From the NCBI GenBank assembly GCA_905221605.1, contig CAJNDS010000484.1, forward strand, positions 1 through 64,000: a DNA stretch of 64,000 nucleotides. Direction: 5' to 3'. A program made the translations under genes and the position numbers. Below the pieces are notes generated by a model. That model saw only the letters and a list, made by a program, of their open reading frames with translations. It did not search any database and was not told where the DNA came from. Numbering within the stretch: position 1 is the first letter of the stretch; every line of letters begins with the position of its first letter. Below, piece after piece: positions 47,784 to 56,807 of this stretch. This DNA is from Symbiodinium natans. Taxonomy: Eukaryota > Sar > Dinophyceae > Suessiales > Symbiodiniaceae.

Positions 47784-49547
47784 ATGATTGGCTTTTTCGT
47801 CATGTCCGGTCGAGACCCCAGCTCCAGCGAGACTGAACTCTGCTTTCGTAACCACGTCCATGCACGCTCGCCTTTGCCCAGCCAGCCTTGGGAACAGCCG
47901 AGTATGTTGTGCATTTTTGATCCGACGAAGGCGATGTTCCCTCAAAGGTTGGGCGTGCCTTATCAGGGTGGGAGACCACTACCGATGGCCGCCTCAACCG
48001 CTGACACGCAGTTTTCGACGAGTGTATCAGATAAGGCGGCGTCGCACTGCCAGGCCTGGACTCGTGCAGTTAAGGCCCGTCGGGGGGCGAGCTCAAGGGA
48101 CCGTCAGCACGAAGCTTATCAGAAGGTTTTGCTCTTGCTCCAATCCTTTGCTAGTTTCTTTGACTTGTGCACTCTAATGGAGGATGACACAGAGACTGGT
48201 CAGGACTCATTGCAGGCGATTCTGGCTGGCAAATCCCCAGCCACAGTTTTGAAGCATGTGGGGCCAATTCGCACATTTTGTGAATGGCTGGTGAAGTCAG
48301 GGAACCTTCCTCCTTTTCCTGAAAAGGTCGTTTGGTCTTTTGTCAACTGCGTCTTGAAGCTGCCCCGAACGGCTGCATCCACTTTGGATACGTGTCTAAA
48401 GGCCATCAAGTGGAGTTATCATGCCCTGGGATTGCGGGTACGTCTTGAAGTTTTTCAGAGTGCACGTGTCAACGGACTGGTGGCTAAAGCTCTGGCCAAC
48501 AAGAGTCCATGGGACCCGGCTCCCCCTCTGCAAGTACACGAGGTGTTGCAGCTTCATGCAATGGCTCAAAATAAGGCCATCTCTCTTATTGACAGATGTG
48601 GTGCAGTTCATTTTCTGGCCATGCTCTATGGCAGGGCTAGGGCTTCTGATGTTCGTTGTATTCAACCTTTGATTATTGACAAGAGTGGCGCGGATTGGAG
48701 TCACGGTTTCATTGAACTAGGTACCCTCTACCATAAAACTTCACGGCTTGATGCTCAGCAACGCCGAATCCTTCCCTTGGTGATTCCGGGAATTGGTATT
48801 GCTAAAGTCCCGTTGGGACAAGTGCTGCTGGAGTTAAGAGATGAAGCTGGGTTGCCGAATGATGGGATTGATGTCCCCTTCCTGCCGGCCCCTCAGCCCG
48901 ATGGTAGCTGGTCTTCGGACCCCCTGTCATCTAGTGAAGTGACCCGCTGGCTGCGTTTCCTACTTCCTCGTCCTGATTCAGAAAAGCCATTGTCTAGTCA
49001 TTCTCTCAAGGCGACCACCCTGGTGTGGTGCTCCAAATTCGGCATGCTGAGGGAGACTAAGCGTGTTCTTGGTCATCACGCTGACGCTGCTACAGGATCA
49101 GACGCGGTGTACGGTCGGGAGCTGCAGAGTGCTGCGTTGCGTGAGTACATCATCATCCTGGAAGCAGTTGCGTCAGGAAAATTTTTTCCTGACCAAACTA
49201 GGAGCGGCCACTTTGCTCAAGGCTGGAACCGTCAAAAGATCATGGAATCTGCTGCGGTTGCACCTGCAGATGATGAAACCACTCCGGGGGACACGACCGA
49301 CGATCAGGACGCTGCCTTGGCTGTTGTTTCAGATGCTTCTGATTCAGAGGAGGATAATTCGGAGAGTCCCTTGTACTGGGCTCACCCTACGAGTCAAGTC
49401 TTGCACAGAACCACACTTGGGTCTGCTTTGTTTTTGTGCGGTAGAGCTTTTGGAGATCATTACCACCGCGTTCCTATGGTCCTATGGTTAGGGCACATGC
49501 CTATCCTCAGTGTACTAAATGTTTCTCTTAGTGCCAGTTTCCCCTGA
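47784..49547 (+). CDS. tyrosine recombinase of DIRS element
   Basis: 587 residues from ATG 47784. An N-terminal core-binding-like helical domain precedes a tyrosine-recombinase catalytic domain: Arg286 in YGRARASDVR (box I), H406-S-L-K409 in SSHSLKATT (box II, with Lys in place of the usual Arg), His431/His432 in VLGHHADA, and nucleophile Tyr443 in DAVYGRELQS. This enzyme class circularises and integrates DIRS-order cDNA without target duplication, which fits the junctions seen. The acidic tail (SDSEEDNSE) is followed by a Cys-Gly-Arg motif. Then an 8-base duplication (49473-49488) shifts the frame, so the last 20 or so residues are altered; the downstream +1 frame shows a Cys-x-x-Cys-Phe end. 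The core enzyme is intact. Confidence 0.88.
   Translation: MIGFFVMSGRDPSSSETELCFRNHVHARSPLPSQPWEQPSMLCIFDPTKAMFPQRLGVPYQGGRPLPMAASTADTQFSTSVSDKAASHCQAWTRAVKARRGASSRDRQHEAYQKVLLLLQSFASFFDLCTLMEDDTETGQDSLQAILAGKSPATVLKHVGPIRTFCEWLVKSGNLPPFPEKVVWSFVNCVLKLPRTAASTLDTCLKAIKWSYHALGLRVRLEVFQSARVNGLVAKALANKSPWDPAPPLQVHEVLQLHAMAQNKAISLIDRCGAVHFLAMLYGRARASDVRCIQPLIIDKSGADWSHGFIELGTLYHKTSRLDAQQRRILPLVIPGIGIAKVPLGQVLLELRDEAGLPNDGIDVPFLPAPQPDGSWSSDPLSSSEVTRWLRFLLPRPDSEKPLSSHSLKATTLVWCSKFGMLRETKRVLGHHADAATGSDAVYGRELQSAALREYIIILEAVASGKFFPDQTRSGHFAQGWNRQKIMESAAVAPADDETTPGDTTDDQDAALAVVSDASDSEEDNSESPLYWAHPTSQVLHRTTLGSALFLCGRAFGDHYHRVPMVLWLGHMPILSVLNVSLSASFP
49473..49488 (+). repeat. 8-bp duplication disrupting recombinase C-terminus
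   Basis: CCTATGGT is repeated directly twice. Eight is not a multiple of three, and removing one copy brings a Cys-x-x-Cys-Phe ending into frame, so this looks like a recent slippage insertion. Confidence 0.65.
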
Positions 49548-49676
49548 TGGGGAAATGGTGAGCACGAGCTCCGTTGGAAAAGATCAGGGTGAGTTTGCTG
49601 TCATGCCATCGCGTAGACTCAGGTGTGAGGTCTCCGCTTGCGAGTGTTTGTTTGGCTCGTCTAGCTTGTAGCAGCC

Positions 49677-50965
49677 ATGACAAGTTCCGTGGATTCGGCC
49701 CCTTACTTCCTCCAGCGAGCAGAGGAGATTTTGCTGACCAAGCGGGTCGTTGATGCACTGACTGCTAAAGGGGTCAAAACCTTGGCTCAGTTGGCCTTTT
49801 GCGTGGGCCAGCCGGGGCAACTCCTGGCTCAATCGGATTTCGATACATGGAGCACAGCAGTATTGGCAGACCTTACGGTGGGCGAGAAGGCATCACTGAG
49901 ACGGTTGATTCTTGAGGCCCAGACGATGTTGGTGGCCTCCCTTAAGGACATGGCAGAACCATCCGAGGGTGTTGCACCTAAGAAGGTGGGACTTGCTGAG
50001 CGTAATGCACGCATGGACCAGTTGCGCACTCAGCTTTCGGGGATTTCCCTGACTGGCCAGTTAGAGCCTAGTCATGCCTTGTTGGACATGACCGTTCAGC
50101 AGTGGGAAAACCGATGCCTTAAGTACATTGGCCCGGAAAAATGCCACAGCCGCGAGGAGGAAGTTCAGAACTTGAAGCCGTTGACCACCAGCCTCTCCCT
50201 CGAAGGGGAAAACTCAAAGTTACGGAGTCCTCTGGCATGGAAGATCGTGATATAGAGGGATCCCTCCAGGTGTTAAACGCCCTTAGAAGGCGGGGAGTTG
50301 CATATGCATTCGCCAGGCTGATTAGTTGGGACAAGCATGAGGCTTACGTCTCCTCGCTTTTCAAGTACCTCACCAAACCAGCTCAACAAGGTTACCGTAA
50401 GGTTTCCTTGAGGCAGATTCTGCGAGCTGACAAGTTGGCGTTCGCAAAGATGTCCGAGGCAGGAGCAGAGGTTCGTGCAGACGCATCGGGGACTTTGCCT
50501 TTGGATGCCAGGATTTCTTCGGTGCTGCAGGATTATGATTTGATCGTTGCGCTCCTTCCTTTGAGGGATTTTGAAGGTGGAGGAAAGTTGCGATTGGGAA
50601 AAGGCAACCGTAGTCATCCGTACGAGCATGCTCCGAACAAAGGCAAGCCGGGCAAGGGGAAGTCCTTTTGGAGCCCTAGGGGCTTCGAGTCATGGTCCGG
50701 AAAGGGCAAACCCTCACCCAAGGGCAAGGAGAAGGCTGGCATAGGGAAAGGTTACGGGGCTGGCAAGTCGGAATGGCTACCCGAGGGCCTACGTTACCAG
50801 GGAGCGTCCGCATGGAACAAGAAGGGCAACAAGGTCTGCTACGGTTTCAACCTCGGCGGGTGCACGGACGCCAATTGTCAGAGGGGTGATCATGGTTGCA
50901 TCATCTACAAGTGTGGTGGTGACCACCCGGTTACCAAGTGCCCGCTGAAGCCTAAAAAGCTGTGA
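49677..50965 (+). CDS. gag: DIRS-element Gag with Cys/His finger (frameshifted)
   Basis: Two overlapping frames encode one protein. Frame 49677-50255 carries the N-terminal module (VVDALTAKGVKTLAQLAFCV) and GQLEPSHALLDMTVQQWEN, KCHSREEE. Frame 50141-50965 carries FKYLTKPAQQGYRKVSLRQI, a Gly-Lys-rich linker and a Cys/His finger CYGFNLGGCTDANCQRGDH...C. Comparison with the related minus-strand sequence at 60264-61037, where the same segments follow one another, places the switch at about 50205-50220, in or near GGGGAAAAC. A programmed shift or an indel are both possible. The frame stops at TGA 50963-50965, and the same frame is open to the RT gene beyond it. Role: nucleocapsid-like packaging of element RNA. 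Confidence 0.75.
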
Positions 50966-51013
50966 CTAGGTGATCCTGGTCTTGATGAGACTTCGCTGGC
51001 TCAGGATGTTGAG

Positions 51014-54000
51014 ATGGTTCCTCAGGATGAATCCGTTGGTGGCGTCATCTCTGCTCTGACCCAGGAGGGCGGTATGGAGGCCTTACCTTCAGGTGCGGGA
51101 TTGGAACCCGTATCTGCAGTTGGGGTTGCCGAAGGTTGTGAATGTGACGTTGAATGTTCTTTTTCGATGGCTTCAATGCCGTCGGCCACAACACTGCCAG
51201 TTTTCCAGACCGGCGAGGAGACATCTTCTCGGAGCGAGCAGTGTTCTCCGGCTACAGAGCCGCAACAAGTTTTCTCGAATGAACAGCACGGGGGACCTAC
51301 CCGTGCGATCCTTCAATGTTTTGCTGGGCAGGCCCGTGTGGCTGCAGGTCTGCTCGCGCAGGGTTACTTTGCTTATGGAGTGGATCGTGTTAAACACAAG
51401 TCCGCTATGGCACCTGTTTTGCAAATGGACCTGTCCTCTCGGACAGCTTGTGATTCTGTTCTTACTTGGTTGGACAAACGAAAGATTGCGGGGGTGCTGA
51501 TTTGCATACCAAAGCTCACCTTGGACCCCATCTCTGCGGCATTTGTTTTCGCGGTTATCAATGGATGCCTCGACAGGGACTTGCCGTTAGTGGTAGAAGG
51601 CTCTTGCAAGTCCCCATTTTGGGATAATTTGAACCAACTTCCAGACGCTCAGCAGGCACCCCATTGGGTCGAAGTAGAGTGGGGATGCTGGATCCCTGCG
51701 AGTCAGCAGCGGAGTTTTGTGATGTCGAACCTTCCTGAAATCACCACGGTTAGGCGCGAAGGGCGAGAACCGGCAGGGAAGTCGACAACACTGGAGACCT
51801 CCTCAGGGGCCTACCCCCGAGGTTTTGCGACTGCTTTGGCTGAGGTCTTCGCGGCTGGCGTCACAGCGAGAAAACTTCTGTGCCAAAACCCTTCTTTGGC
51901 CAATAAGGCCATTCGAGTGTCGGCCATGCACCAACCTCGAGGGCACTTGAATGAGGTCATGCCGGAATGGAAGGTGGTCGTCTATGTGCTGCTGCCTAGA
52001 TCAGTGACTGAGGACCCTTTCTCAGGACGCAAGCGTCTCAAGCAGGAGTGGCGGATTCCGGATGGCATCCGAGTGTTGCCGGGGATGGCCGCCCTGCCGG
52101 TGGATTCCCAGCTTCTGTCGCGGACTCAGACAGGGGGGAACTTGAGCCCGCAGCTTCAGCAGGAAATGCAGCAACTGGATGGTGCCTCAGTGCTGAGAGT
52201 GGGGATTCCTTGGGATCCGATTGAATTTATTGGAAAGGCAGCAAAGCTAGGACACCCTTATCATCAGCTGTCTAAGTGCAACAAACCATTAGAGAAGTTG
52301 ATCGAGCAACTTGTACATCGTCCAGGTTCGGTGAGATCCCAGAGAAAGTTTTACCTTGAGAAATGGGCTAGAAGAGCCAAAGAACTGGAGCCAGAGGAGG
52401 CACAGCTGAAGGCTGGTATGTCCACCCATCGAGGAGCGATCCTTGGACCGAAACGTATCCTCCTCTTCCAAGAAATGCTTCAAGACATTCAATATGATGA
52501 TATGGGCGTGGTGCAGGAGCTCATTCAGGGAGCCACGCTCACAGGCCCTATCCCAGTGACAGGAGTTTTGGATGCGAAACTGAAGCCAGCCAGGATGGAC
52601 ATTGAACAACTTGTGGACATGTCCGACCAGGTGTGTGAACAGATTTTCGCCGGGACAATATCCAGTGGTGATAGAAACATGGACACGCTGTTGTGGGAGA
52701 AAACGTTAGAGGAGGTTGAGAAAGGTCACCTCGCAGGACCTTTCGACGTTCGCCATCTCCCCAAAGGCTGTTTGGTGAGTTCCCGTTTCCCTCTGATGCA
52801 GGGAGGCAAACTCCGACCTATTGACAACTACTCTTCCAGTCTCATTAACGACACGGTCACCGTCTCCGAGAAACCTGTTACACATTCAATTGACGAGATC
52901 GCACTCCTAATTACCAAGCTATCGAAGGCAGCTAGGAAAAAAGGACTGTTGGAACTCTTCGGGAAGACGGCTGACCTGAAAAGCGCCTATCGACAGTTGG
53001 CCATTTCAGATGAGAGTTTGAAATTTTCATACTTAGCAGTGTACGACCCGATCGAGGGGAAGCCCAAACTGTTCCAGCAACTGGCAGTGCCTTTTGGTTC
53101 CACGAAAGCAGTATACTTCTTCTTGAGAGTTGCGAGGGCTCTTTGGACGATCCTGGTGAAAGGAGCCAGAATTCCTACGACGAATTACTTTGACGACTTT
53201 GTTCTCCTCGCGTTGAGTGGTGACAGGAGTTCATGTGGGTATACCTTTGATGAGGTCATGAAACTGTTGGGTTGGAAGCTGTCATCAGACAAGACTACGG
53301 AGTGGAGCACAAGTTTCGAAGCTTTGGGCGTTTTGTTTGAGCTGGACCAAACAGGGACAGGGGTCCTAAAAGTCAAGAACACTGAACGAAGGCGTCGGGA
53401 GTTGGTCACAGCCATCAGAGGTTTCCTGGAGAATGGTTTGATGGCCCAGAAGGAGGCCTTACAATTGAGGGGCAGATTACAGTTTGCACAAGCTCAGTTC
53501 TTCGGAAGGTTGGGCAGGAGATGTCTGGTTGAGATCGCGAGACATGCTTATGGTGGGAGGCGGAAAATTCCGGGATACACCAAAGACCTTTTGGAAGACT
53601 TTTGCAAGTTCTTAGATGCTGCTCAGCCCAGGTTGGTGGGACAGGTGTCATGCAGATCGTTCATGATACTTACCGATGCAGCCTTCGAAACCGAGACAAG
53701 GTCTGGTGGCTTAGGTGGTGTGCTCCTTACCGGGAGTGGGACAGCACTGTCGTTCTTCAGTGTGCCGATCTCAGAACCCCAAACCCGAGTGCTATCCACA
53801 GAGGAAGAGCAAACTATTATTTATGAGCTGGAGATGCTTGGGGTTTTGATTGGTTTGAAGTTGCTGACATGTAAGACTGTAGCCTTTGCTGAATCGTATT
53901 CCCAGCATGGAGCGACTGCTGGAACTGGGGTAATCGTCTACCTCGACAACGATGCGGCCCGACACGCCTACATCTCGGGATCTGCTAAGAAAGGAGTCGC

Positions 54001-54211
54001 TGGAATGTTGGTGGATGAAGCAAACTTCCTGGAATATGTTCACGGATTTCTACCGTGGTATGCAAGGGTTGCCTCCCCAGCGAATCTTGCAGATCAACCT
54101 TCGAGGTTCCAACTTGATTTGGTTAGGAAGTTAGGATTCAAGGACGAATCGCTAGAAGCGAGCAGGATCATTTCAGCGATTGTAAAGAGAGCCTCGAAAC
54201 TGAAGGTTTGA
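51014..54211 (+). CDS. DIRS-element RT-RNase H with methyltransferase-like N-domain
   Basis: 1065 residues from ATG 51014. N-terminal residues about 95-280 resemble a SAM-dependent C5-methyltransferase: ILQCFAGQARVAAGLLAQG then YGVDRVK (motif I and acidic partner), and VLICIPKLTLD where motif IV Pro-Cys is expected, here Pro166-Lys167, so the catalytic Cys is missing. RT follows: KTADLKSAYRQLAISDES, QQLAVPFGSTKAVY and active site NYFDDFVLLA with Asp727/Asp728. RNase H: ILTDAAFETETRSGGLGG, EEEQTIIYELEMLGV, YLDNDAARHAYI and ANLADQPSRF, all carboxylates in place. It shares the reading frame with the Gag second half, separated by one TGA and 48 further bases, so readthrough or reinitiation may produce it. 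No protease or integrase, as expected for DIRS elements. Confidence 0.88.
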   Translation: MVPQDESVGGVISALTQEGGMEALPSGAGLEPVSAVGVAEGCECDVECSFSMASMPSATTLPVFQTGEETSSRSEQCSPATEPQQVFSNEQHGGPTRAILQCFAGQARVAAGLLAQGYFAYGVDRVKHKSAMAPVLQMDLSSRTACDSVLTWLDKRKIAGVLICIPKLTLDPISAAFVFAVINGCLDRDLPLVVEGSCKSPFWDNLNQLPDAQQAPHWVEVEWGCWIPASQQRSFVMSNLPEITTVRREGREPAGKSTTLETSSGAYPRGFATALAEVFAAGVTARKLLCQNPSLANKAIRVSAMHQPRGHLNEVMPEWKVVVYVLLPRSVTEDPFSGRKRLKQEWRIPDGIRVLPGMAALPVDSQLLSRTQTGGNLSPQLQQEMQQLDGASVLRVGIPWDPIEFIGKAAKLGHPYHQLSKCNKPLEKLIEQLVHRPGSVRSQRKFYLEKWARRAKELEPEEAQLKAGMSTHRGAILGPKRILLFQEMLQDIQYDDMGVVQELIQGATLTGPIPVTGVLDAKLKPARMDIEQLVDMSDQVCEQIFAGTISSGDRNMDTLLWEKTLEEVEKGHLAGPFDVRHLPKGCLVSSRFPLMQGGKLRPIDNYSSSLINDTVTVSEKPVTHSIDEIALLITKLSKAARKKGLLELFGKTADLKSAYRQLAISDESLKFSYLAVYDPIEGKPKLFQQLAVPFGSTKAVYFFLRVARALWTILVKGARIPTTNYFDDFVLLALSGDRSSCGYTFDEVMKLLGWKLSSDKTTEWSTSFEALGVLFELDQTGTGVLKVKNTERRRRELVTAIRGFLENGLMAQKEALQLRGRLQFAQAQFFGRLGRRCLVEIARHAYGGRRKIPGYTKDLLEDFCKFLDAAQPRLVGQVSCRSFMILTDAAFETETRSGGLGGVLLTGSGTALSFFSVPISEPQTRVLSTEEEQTIIYELEMLGVLIGLKLLTCKTVAFAESYSQHGATAGTGVIVYLDNDAARHAYISGSAKKGVAGMLVDEANFLEYVHGFLPWYARVASPANLADQPSRFQLDLVRKLGFKDESLEASRIISAIVKRASKLKV

Positions 54212-54229
54212 CACACGGCTCAGGTGAAT

Positions 54230-54467
54230 GGGGAAAGGAGCCCTGTGTCTCACAGGACATTTCGAGACTCAACAACAGTCTTGGGTCTTACAGGAGGGAT
54301 CGAGATCCAACCAGCCGTGCTCGGTACTGTTTCCCCACCACGTGAAAAGATTCGAACGTGAGCGAGTGATGTGAGCAGAATGCATGTTGCTTGGTGGAGA
54401 GTGTGTCATGCTTGATGTGTTCGAACACGACATGACATTTCAAGACAAGCACGGTTTTGAACAATAA
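54230..54467 (+). repeat. split direct repeat B1
   Basis: 238 bases starting GGGGAAAGGAGCCCTGTGTC and ending GAACAATAA, identical in length to B2 (55313-55550). It begins 18 bases after the RT stop and abuts A2 with the shared AA. Confidence 0.93.
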
Positions 54468-54726
54468 GTATCGTTCTTCGAATACCTGGAGAAGATAGAG
54501 CTTTATTGTTCAAAGGAAACAACATTCAAAATGTTGCAGTGAACAAAACATTTGCTTGTTGTTTTAGTGCTTGCCTTTTTGCACAACTTATTTTCACTGC
54601 TCGATCAGTTTCATGCTTGTTCGTGCAGGGTTTGTACTTACTGTATACACCCGTCGCAGCGGGACCTCTCGAGGGGCAGGATGCCCGGAAAGTGCTCTTA
54701 GAGGCTGATAGATCAATTTTGAAAAA
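54466..54726 (+). repeat. split direct repeat A2
   Basis: Copy of A1 (30193-30453), same length, two substitutions noted. The B1/A2 join reproduces the junction expected in a circular intermediate. Confidence 0.93.
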
Positions 54727-54971
54727 CCCACCCTCGCCACCCTTGTATACTAATGTGAGAGTTTTCGCAACTATGTCAGGAGATGACTCAGTGTGCACAA
54801 GGGGTTGTGGCAGTATCCGGGAAGGGACCAGGCAACTCAGCGAGCGTGTTGCAATCAGGGACCCTTGTTAGCGCGGGCCTTACTTTGCGTGATGACAGTT
54901 TTGCTTGCTGTTTGATGCATAAAAGGCTCGAGTATTGCTCTTCCACCACTTTACTTTTCTCAGCACTCTTC

Positions 54972-55217
54972 ATGGCGCGGTCGTTGACACGAGATCAGCT
55001 GAATGATTTTCGAGTGTGGCTTCACTCTTTGAATATGGATTCCCTCGTGAAGGTGGCTGAGGTATTGGACGATCTCATGGCAGACCGCGAAATGCAGCAA
55101 CGAGAGGCTGCTGCAGCTCTTCAATCTCAGTGGCAGTTTGTGAACCCTGAACCTGACTTGGAGCAGCCAAGTGAAGCTGCCTCGTCAAGCTCTCAGCGAC
55201 AGCCAGAAACTTCTTGA
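54972..55217 (+). CDS. small protein between repeats A2 and B2
   Basis: 81 residues from ATG 54972 (MARSLTRDQLNDFRVWLHSL). Helical N-terminal half with Leu/Val periodicity and a Gln/Ser-rich end (SSSSQRQPETS). It occupies the A2-B2 interval, which in the simplest Ngaro layout is short. No family recognised. It may be an extra accessory frame expressed from the downstream A repeat. Confidence 0.45.
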   Translation: MARSLTRDQLNDFRVWLHSLNMDSLVKVAEVLDDLMADREMQQREAAAALQSQWQFVNPEPDLEQPSEAASSSSQRQPETS

Positions 55218-55312
55218 CCTGTCGTTCTGAACCTGCTGGGTATTCTGTTCAGGCCGTCACACTTAGGTCGAACCTGTGAGAGGTAGTGAGTTAGCTACAT
55301 TTTCCTCTCGAA

Positions 55313-55550
55313 GGGGAAAGGAGCCCTGTGTCTCACAGGACATTTCGAGACTCAACAACAGTCTTGGGTCTTACAGGAGGGATCGAGATCCAACCAGCCG
55401 TGCTCGGTACTGTTTCCCCACCACGTGAAAAGATTCGAACGTGAGCGAGTGATGTGAGCAGAATGCATGTTGCTTGGTGGAGAGTGTGTCATGCTTGATG
55501 TGTTCGAACACGACATGACATTTCAAGACAAGCACGGTTTTGAACAATAA
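55313..55550 (+). repeat. split direct repeat B2
   Basis: Copy of B1. Ends the DIRS-type element with ACAATAA against target sequence CTGCGTTGATT of the interrupted inverted-repeat arm. Confidence 0.93.
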
Positions 55551-55686
55551 CTGCGTTGATTAACTGTGTTCGCCAAGCTGGCTTTTGAACGCGCGTGATG
55601 GTCGCATGGTTTTCAATTGCTCCACAGAGGCAAAGGCTACGAACAAACATTCATTTACGTCTTTACAAGTGCTGTGTGCAGGTTTA
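55551..55686 (+). repeat. left inverted-repeat arm, inner part
   Basis: Continuation of the left arm after the DIRS-type insertion; reverse complement of 56808-56941 with only a few differences. Confidence 0.9.
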
Positions 55687-56807
55687 GGCTGGTTTAGGGT
55701 TTGCATTTCAGGGGTGTAGAGGGCGATGACATGGCTTCCAGGGATTCAACCGGCAAAAACTGGACAAAGCCATATCATATTTCATCATTCCAAAGGCGCC
55801 GCTGCTGCACCATGTGGGGCGGACTCTGCCTTTGTGTTTTTTCTTGTCTTTGTCTTGCTTGTTGTCTGCATATGCCTATCAGGGAATCATGCCAACCCAA
55901 TAGGCTCAATAGGCCCGGTATATTAATGAACTGGATGCAAATTCGCTCTTTTTGCCTCCATTTCGGTACGTTCAACTACGTTCTGGAAACGCAACCCTGC
56001 CAATGCCTCTTGCGGTGTTGTTTTGACAGAAATACGCTTCAAAAGCGTGTTCACATCTGTAAAAAATATTCCAAGAAGCCCGAATCTGATCAAATATTTC
56101 CATAGAAGGAGCATTCTGCTTCTTTGTATGTACATTGATTGCAAAAAAAACAAAAAACTCATTTCGGTGAAAACTGTATTTTCAAGAGTGCCTCCGGCAG
56201 TCCTCCGCACTCCTCCGCAGTCCTCCGCACTCCTCCGCAGTTTCTCTCCGCACTCCTCCGCAGTCCTCCGCAGTCCTCCGCAGTGCCCCAAGCTGCCAAA
56301 ATTGCAGATTTTTTTCAAACGATTCCCCAAGTCGCAGAAAACATTTTTGTGCATTAATTCGCAGACCAAGGAAAGCAAAATCCACGAAAAGTATGGAGAG
56401 AAAAATAGACAGCACTTGGAAACCACATGGACAGTGTGGAAAAGTAGGAAAAACGTGGAAGATGTGGCAAGTGTAGAAAACCACGAGGCAAAAGTACTGA
56501 AAAGACGTGGACAATTCGAACACAAGCAAGAAAGCACGGCAGTAGCTTGGAATACAGTGCTTCGTGGCTCTGCAGCCCCGTCATGGAGTTCGATGGCGAC
56601 TCGCGCATATGTGGACACAAGCAATGCCTGCTAGGCACCTATTCGGTGGCAAAGGCCCCGAATGGTACACAGGTAGTCGGAGTGACAGAAGTTCATGTGT
56701 TTTTGTCCAATTTTTGCTCGCGAAATCCCCTAAGGCCATGCGCCGTGACGCCCTAAACCCTGAGCTTCTGAACCCCGAACCATAAATTCTATAAGGCCTA
56801 CACTTTG
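55687..56807. other. spacer of inverted-repeat element
   Basis: No convincing transposase or other gene. Contains a 10-base tandem repeat TCCTCCGCAG/TCCTCCGCAC at about 56196-56286 and short telomere-like CCCTAAACCC near 56750. Open frames on both strands are short and overlap. The element is therefore probably non-autonomous. Confidence 0.6.
56196..56286. repeat. 10-bp tandem repeat in spacer
   Basis: Eight or nine units of TCCTCCGCA(G/C), with one TTTCTCTCCGCAC interruption. Confidence 0.85.

Larger units (their letters stand above)
30193..55550 (+). mobile_element. DIRS/Ngaro-type tyrosine-recombinase retrotransposon
   Basis: Defined by split direct repeats A1 (30193-30453), B1 (54230-54467), A2 (54466-54726) and B2 (55313-55550), the A1-genes-B1-A2-B2 order known for Ngaro/PAT members of the DIRS order, and by a tyrosine recombinase plus RT-RNase H without protease or integrase. 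Left junction CCATCC-AA-GTATCG, internal B1/A2 junction ACAAT-AA-GTATCG and right junction ACAAT-AA-CTGCG all share AA. The empty target, CGCCATCCAACTGCGTTG on the reverse strand, survives at 56934-56951. There is no target duplication, as expected for recombinase-mediated insertion. Subtracting the 14,174-base insert and its 5-base duplication leaves about 11.2 kb. The A copies differ at two positions, so the element is young. Confidence 0.9.

Noticed and set aside
54467-54726. A2 as an LTR of an ordinary LTR retrotransposon
   Set aside because: No TG...CA ends, no target duplication, and the second half (B) is arranged as a split repeat; the gene set has a tyrosine recombinase and no integrase.
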